Below, piece after piece: positions 13,227 to 15,798 of a stretch of DNA of 15,798 nt (position 1 is the first letter of the stretch; each line of letters begins with the position of its first letter). Where the stretch lies: the NCBI GenBank assembly GCA_038527215.1, contig JBCBGC010000164.1, positions 1 through 15,798 of the forward strand, given 5' to 3'. This DNA is from JAWPMV01 sp038527215. GTDB lineage: Bacteria; Bacteroidota; Bacteroidia; J057. Under the pieces are notes generated by a model. The model was not told the DNA's origin and searched no databases. It saw only the letters and a list, made by a program, of their open reading frames with translations. A program made the translations under genes and the position numbers.

Positions 13227-14219
13227 ATGAATATGGGAAAAACCTATCTTAGCCACCTCTTTGCCCTATGGAGCCTAATTGGACTCGGTCTCTGGGGAAG
13301 TTGTAGCCCTGATGCGAAGCCTCCTATGATTGAACATGCGCTTTCTGCGACCTTGCTGAATCCTATTCCTTTTGCTCCGATGGAATTGGGAGAGGGAGCT
13401 TTGTGGCATCCTTTGAGGCAAGAACTCTGGTGGGTAGATATTGAAGGCAAAAAACTTTATGGCTTCCAGCCCGCCTCCCAAACAACCTGGCAGAAGACTC
13501 TCCCCTCCCGCATAGGTACCGTGGTCCCGCAGGGGGAAGACCAGGCCATTGTAGCGCTTGAAGATGGGGTCTACCGCTTGGGGTTAAGCACGGATAAGCT
13601 GGAAAAAATAGCGGAGGTAGAAGCGGAGGCTCCCAGGCTTCGCTTAAATGACGGCAAGTGCGATCCTTTGGGGAACCTTTGGGTGGGCAGCCTGCAAATG
13701 GAAGATATCCAGCCTGTAGCGGCTTTGTATCGCGTGAATGAAGCAGGGGAAGTCAAAAAAATGCTAGGCGAAGTCCAGATTTCCAATGGCATCTGCTGGT
13801 CTCTGGATGGCCAAACCCTCTATTACATAGACACCCCCTTACGCAACGTTCGCGCCTTTGATTTTGCAGCGGGGGAGATTTCCGGAGAAAAAGTGGTGAT
13901 CGAATTTCCCGAAGGGACAGGCTACCCGGATGGTATGACCATGGACGAAGCAGGCAATTTATGGATCGCGATGTGGGCGGGAAAAAGCGTCCAATGCTGG
14001 GACCCCAGAACCGGGAAAAAGCTGGCTCATCTCGCGGTAGATGCCCTGAACGTAACTTCGGTTGCCTTTGGTGGTTCGCAATTAGATACCCTGTATATCA
14101 CCACGGCCAGCATTGGGATGACGGAAGCCGAAAAAGCTCAGTATCCCAAAGCAGGAAAGCTATTTTATGCGCTGCCCGGAGTAAAGGGGATGGAGGCCGC
14201 TTTTTTCGGCGCGAAATAG
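13227..14219 (+). CDS. SMP-30/gluconolactonase/LRE-family protein, putative lipoprotein
   Basis: 330 residues from the ATG at 13227 (13233 is equally possible; an ATG at 13176 lies before the likely transcription start). The N-terminus is K5, a hydrophobic stretch to about residue 24, then GSC with C26 followed by SPD. This looks like a lipoprotein signal, though W at -3 makes the lipobox imperfect. The six-bladed propeller follows with all four metal/active-site residues of the family: E56 (LGEGALWHP), N141 (RLNDGKCDP), N187 (SNGICW) and D235 (YPDGM), matching human SMP30 E18, N103, N154 and D204. It is probably a lactonase or esterase outside the cytoplasm; the substrate is unknown. It is divergent from paaE and shares its control region, so co-regulation by phenylacetate is possible but unproven. 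Confidence 0.85.
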   Translation: MNMGKTYLSHLFALWSLIGLGLWGSCSPDAKPPMIEHALSATLLNPIPFAPMELGEGALWHPLRQELWWVDIEGKKLYGFQPASQTTWQKTLPSRIGTVVPQGEDQAIVALEDGVYRLGLSTDKLEKIAEVEAEAPRLRLNDGKCDPLGNLWVGSLQMEDIQPVAALYRVNEAGEVKKMLGEVQISNGICWSLDGQTLYYIDTPLRNVRAFDFAAGEISGEKVVIEFPEGTGYPDGMTMDEAGNLWIAMWAGKSVQCWDPRTGKKLAHLAVDALNVTSVAFGGSQLDTLYITTASIGMTEAEKAQYPKAGKLFYALPGVKGMEAAFFGAK

Positions 14220-14264
14220 GAAATGGAGCGCTTTCGCCCACCCGAATACGAGCAGGCTTTTGCT

Positions 14265-14840
14265 TTAAGCGTAGGGAAAAATTGCCACCAGAAAGAAGTA
14301 TAAGCCCCCTGCCCAAACCATGGTTACCAGGCTGCTCAAGACCAGCGGAGAAGACAGCCAGCGGCTTTTGCCAAAAAATAAATAGGGCAATGAAAAGACG
14401 ATCACGATTAAGACATTGAGGACGGGCGCCTGTCCCTTAAAGGCCTGAGAGAGCCCTTCGCCAAAATCCTTGGCTTCATGAGATAACACTCTATTGACCG
14501 CCTTTTCAGTATACCTTCCGGAGACCCCAAACACGATCAGCAAAAACCAGATCGGAGAAATGGCCACCAATTCGTCTTCCGATAATTCATTGAAAAAAAG
14601 GAGATAAATGCCCACAAACATCACCAATCCCAGGCCCAGGCTGACGGTATACAGGGAGCTGAGGGAACGGAAGATTTTGTGCCCAAGGTTGCCCTCTTTG
14701 TCGGGGGCATCTTCAATTTTACGCTTTTCGAAGGAGGTGAGGTGCAACAAAAAGTTGCCACAATAATCACATTGGGTGGATGCTGCAGCAGTAGGACCTC
14801 CGCAGCTTGGGCAAGTAATAGCGCGTACTTGATTTGCCAT
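14265..14840 (-). CDS. Zinc-ribbon membrane protein of unknown function
   Basis: 191 residues. Residues 10-27 are a compact zinc ribbon, CPSCGG ... CDYCG, with four cysteines. A charged linker follows (TSFEKRKIEDAPDKEGN). Hydrophobic helices are at about 65-87 (YTVSLGLGLVMFVGIYLLFF), 92-106 (AISPIWFLLIVFGVSG), 141-155 (VLNVLIVIVFSLPYLFF) and 163-188, so three or four membrane spans are likely with the ribbon probably cytoplasmic. It converges on the SMP-30 gene 45 bp away and is divergent from the next gene. A weak promoter (TTG, 17 bp, TGATTTTG on the minus strand, about 14870-14900) may serve it. I do not recognise a named family and give no function. Confidence 0.75.
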   Translation of the reverse strand: MANQVRAITCPSCGGPTAAASTQCDYCGNFLLHLTSFEKRKIEDAPDKEGNLGHKIFRSLSSLYTVSLGLGLVMFVGIYLLFFNELSEDELVAISPIWFLLIVFGVSGRYTEKAVNRVLSHEAKDFGEGLSQAFKGQAPVLNVLIVIVFSLPYLFFGKSRWLSSPLVLSSLVTMVWAGGLYFFLVAIFPYA

Positions 14841-14961
14841 GGCTTTCTTAAAATGGGAAAAGCGAGAGGGAAATCAAAATCAAAGCCTGGTGTGCAGCCC
14901 AATTCTTTTTTCCCTGCTAACTTAGTATCGCCAATCCTGTAAAAGGTAACTCATCCAGAAC

Positions 14962-15798
14962 ATGGCGGAAATATTCCCAACCGTATCAGCGCAACGCATG
15001 GCCAATATTCAGGCAGGCCTGGCGGAATTACGGCAGTGGCTGGAAGACGTTTCCCTGGTTGGTTTGGCCGAGCTGACCCAGCAACCGAGCGCTTACTGGG
15101 AGCAAAGAGCCGCCCGACTGGTCGATGCCCAGGCAGGAGGCTTAGCGGAAAGCATGCGGCAAATTCCTACGATGTTGCTGGCAGAGGACTGGCAGGAACA
15201 ATTGCTGCGGACACTGGCGCGCTTTTATCTGTTTATTCAGGGCTTCGAGCAGTTTGAACAACTGTCCCCTGCTCTTCAGGCGGATCTGCTTCAACGGGTA
15301 GGTGTCAATGTCAAAAAAGCGGTCTTGATGGAACAGGAAGGGGAAGCAGACCATTGGTTGGTATTAGGCCAGCGGACCATCATCGGGGAAAGGCTGGACC
15401 TCCGAAGATCCTGGATCAAAGGTTTGCATTCTCACCAGGAGGGCATGATCCTCGAATATGCTTTTGCCAGTCAAGGATTTGACTCGGCGATTTCCAGTGG
15501 GCATTTGCTTAGCGGAAAGTGGGTGTATTATCCCAGCAGCCGCCCCTTACGTGGCATGTTCAAAGCAAAAGAAAAGCTGGCCCAGGAATCTCCCGCTCCC
15601 CAGGCGCTCCCGGATTTCGCGGCATTTTTTGATCACTACAGCGAAAGTCTGCAAGCCCTGCCCTTTCAGCGGCTGGTTTTATGCCATGTGAATGACGTAC
15701 GGTTAGTGCGGTCCGAGGAGCAATGGTGGATCAGGGATAAAAATCAGATTTCGCTTCCCCTGGATGAGAAATTCGTGGAGAAAAAGGGCTGGGAGCTC
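14962..15798 (+). CDS. SWIM-family-like protein lacking the SWIM zinc finger (partial, runs off right edge)
   Basis: An open frame from the ATG at 14962 to the window end (279 codons). The start is bounded by an in-frame TAA at 14947-14949; M13 (14998) is an alternative. Stretches such as RMANIQAGLAELRQWLEDV, YWEQRAARLVDAQAGGLAE, LSPALQADLLQRVGV, DHWLVLGQRTIIGERL and WVYYPSSRPLRG resemble, from memory, the region that follows the SWIM motif in bacterial SWIM zinc-finger proteins encoded beside MoxR-ATPase and VWA-domain genes. No CxC...CxH SWIM motif precedes it here, because the upstream 120 bp are intergenic. The protein is helical at first, then mixed alpha/beta, with no signal peptide or membrane span. 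Family recognition is from recalled sequence only; the function is unknown. The composition matches its neighbours. Confidence 0.6.
   Translation, partial: MAEIFPTVSAQRMANIQAGLAELRQWLEDVSLVGLAELTQQPSAYWEQRAARLVDAQAGGLAESMRQIPTMLLAEDWQEQLLRTLARFYLFIQGFEQFEQLSPALQADLLQRVGVNVKKAVLMEQEGEADHWLVLGQRTIIGERLDLRRSWIKGLHSHQEGMILEYAFASQGFDSAISSGHLLSGKWVYYPSSRPLRGMFKAKEKLAQESPAPQALPDFAAFFDHYSESLQALPFQRLVLCHVNDVRLVRSEEQWWIRDKNQISLPLDEKFVEKKGWEL

Noticed and set aside
14220..14264. Bidirectional terminator between the convergent SMP-30 and zinc-ribbon genes
   Set aside because: Only a 4-bp AGCA/TGCT stem without a clear T tract on either strand could be found.

Overview
The window looks like a chromosomal segment of a Bacteroidota bacterium, possibly of the Saprospiraceae/Lewinella kind. 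The evidence is promoter-like TAnnTTTG boxes with an upstream TTG, start codons that mostly lack Shine-Dalgarno sequences, PaaZ with a DUF1569-like tail, and a P-loop ATPase/TPR pair of a style seen in large-genome multicellular bacteria. The phylum call is inference from gene style and promoter motifs, and the family is a guess.

The core (about 3685-13130, all on the minus strand) is an aerobic hybrid phenylacetate (phenylacetyl-CoA) degradation cluster. Transcription appears to start near 13145. It reads paaE-paaA-paaB-paaC-paaD, which encode the diiron epoxidase, its reductase and a maturation factor. After a 165-bp gap with a possible terminator come paaG-paaH-paaJ-paaZ, covering epoxide-to-oxepin isomerisation, ring hydrolysis and aldehyde oxidation, and beta-oxidation with thiolysis. 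A separate enoyl-CoA hydratase/isomerase gene (2489-3244) probably supplies the crotonase step. No paaK ligase, paaI thioesterase or dedicated regulator is present, so those must lie elsewhere.

The paaE promoter region (13144-13184) is the clearest regulatory site. A perfect 16-bp palindrome resembling the TetR-type PaaR operator sits between two divergent TAGTTTTG boxes. One faces the paa operon and the other faces a plus-strand gene for an SMP-30/gluconolactonase-family putative lipoprotein.

Between paaZ and the hydratase gene lies a 440-bp non-coding stretch. It holds a nested, palindromic, GC-rich-cored element (3361-3624) that resembles a MITE or structured intergenic repeat, and an 8-bp tandem repeat in the hydratase leader.

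The left end (1-2412, minus strand) carries a tightly linked two-gene unit: a 429-aa P-loop ATPase with a GHRGCGKT Walker A motif, followed after 10 bp by a TPR protein that runs off the edge. The TPR protein has an N-terminal region like those of STAND-associated proteins and DNA-identical in-frame repeats. It is the best candidate for an uncharacterised conflict or signalling system.

The right end has a zinc-ribbon membrane protein (minus) and, divergent from it, a partial gene resembling the region that normally follows the SWIM zinc finger in SWIM-family proteins, but without the SWIM motif. No tRNA, rRNA, CRISPR array, transposase or phage gene was seen.
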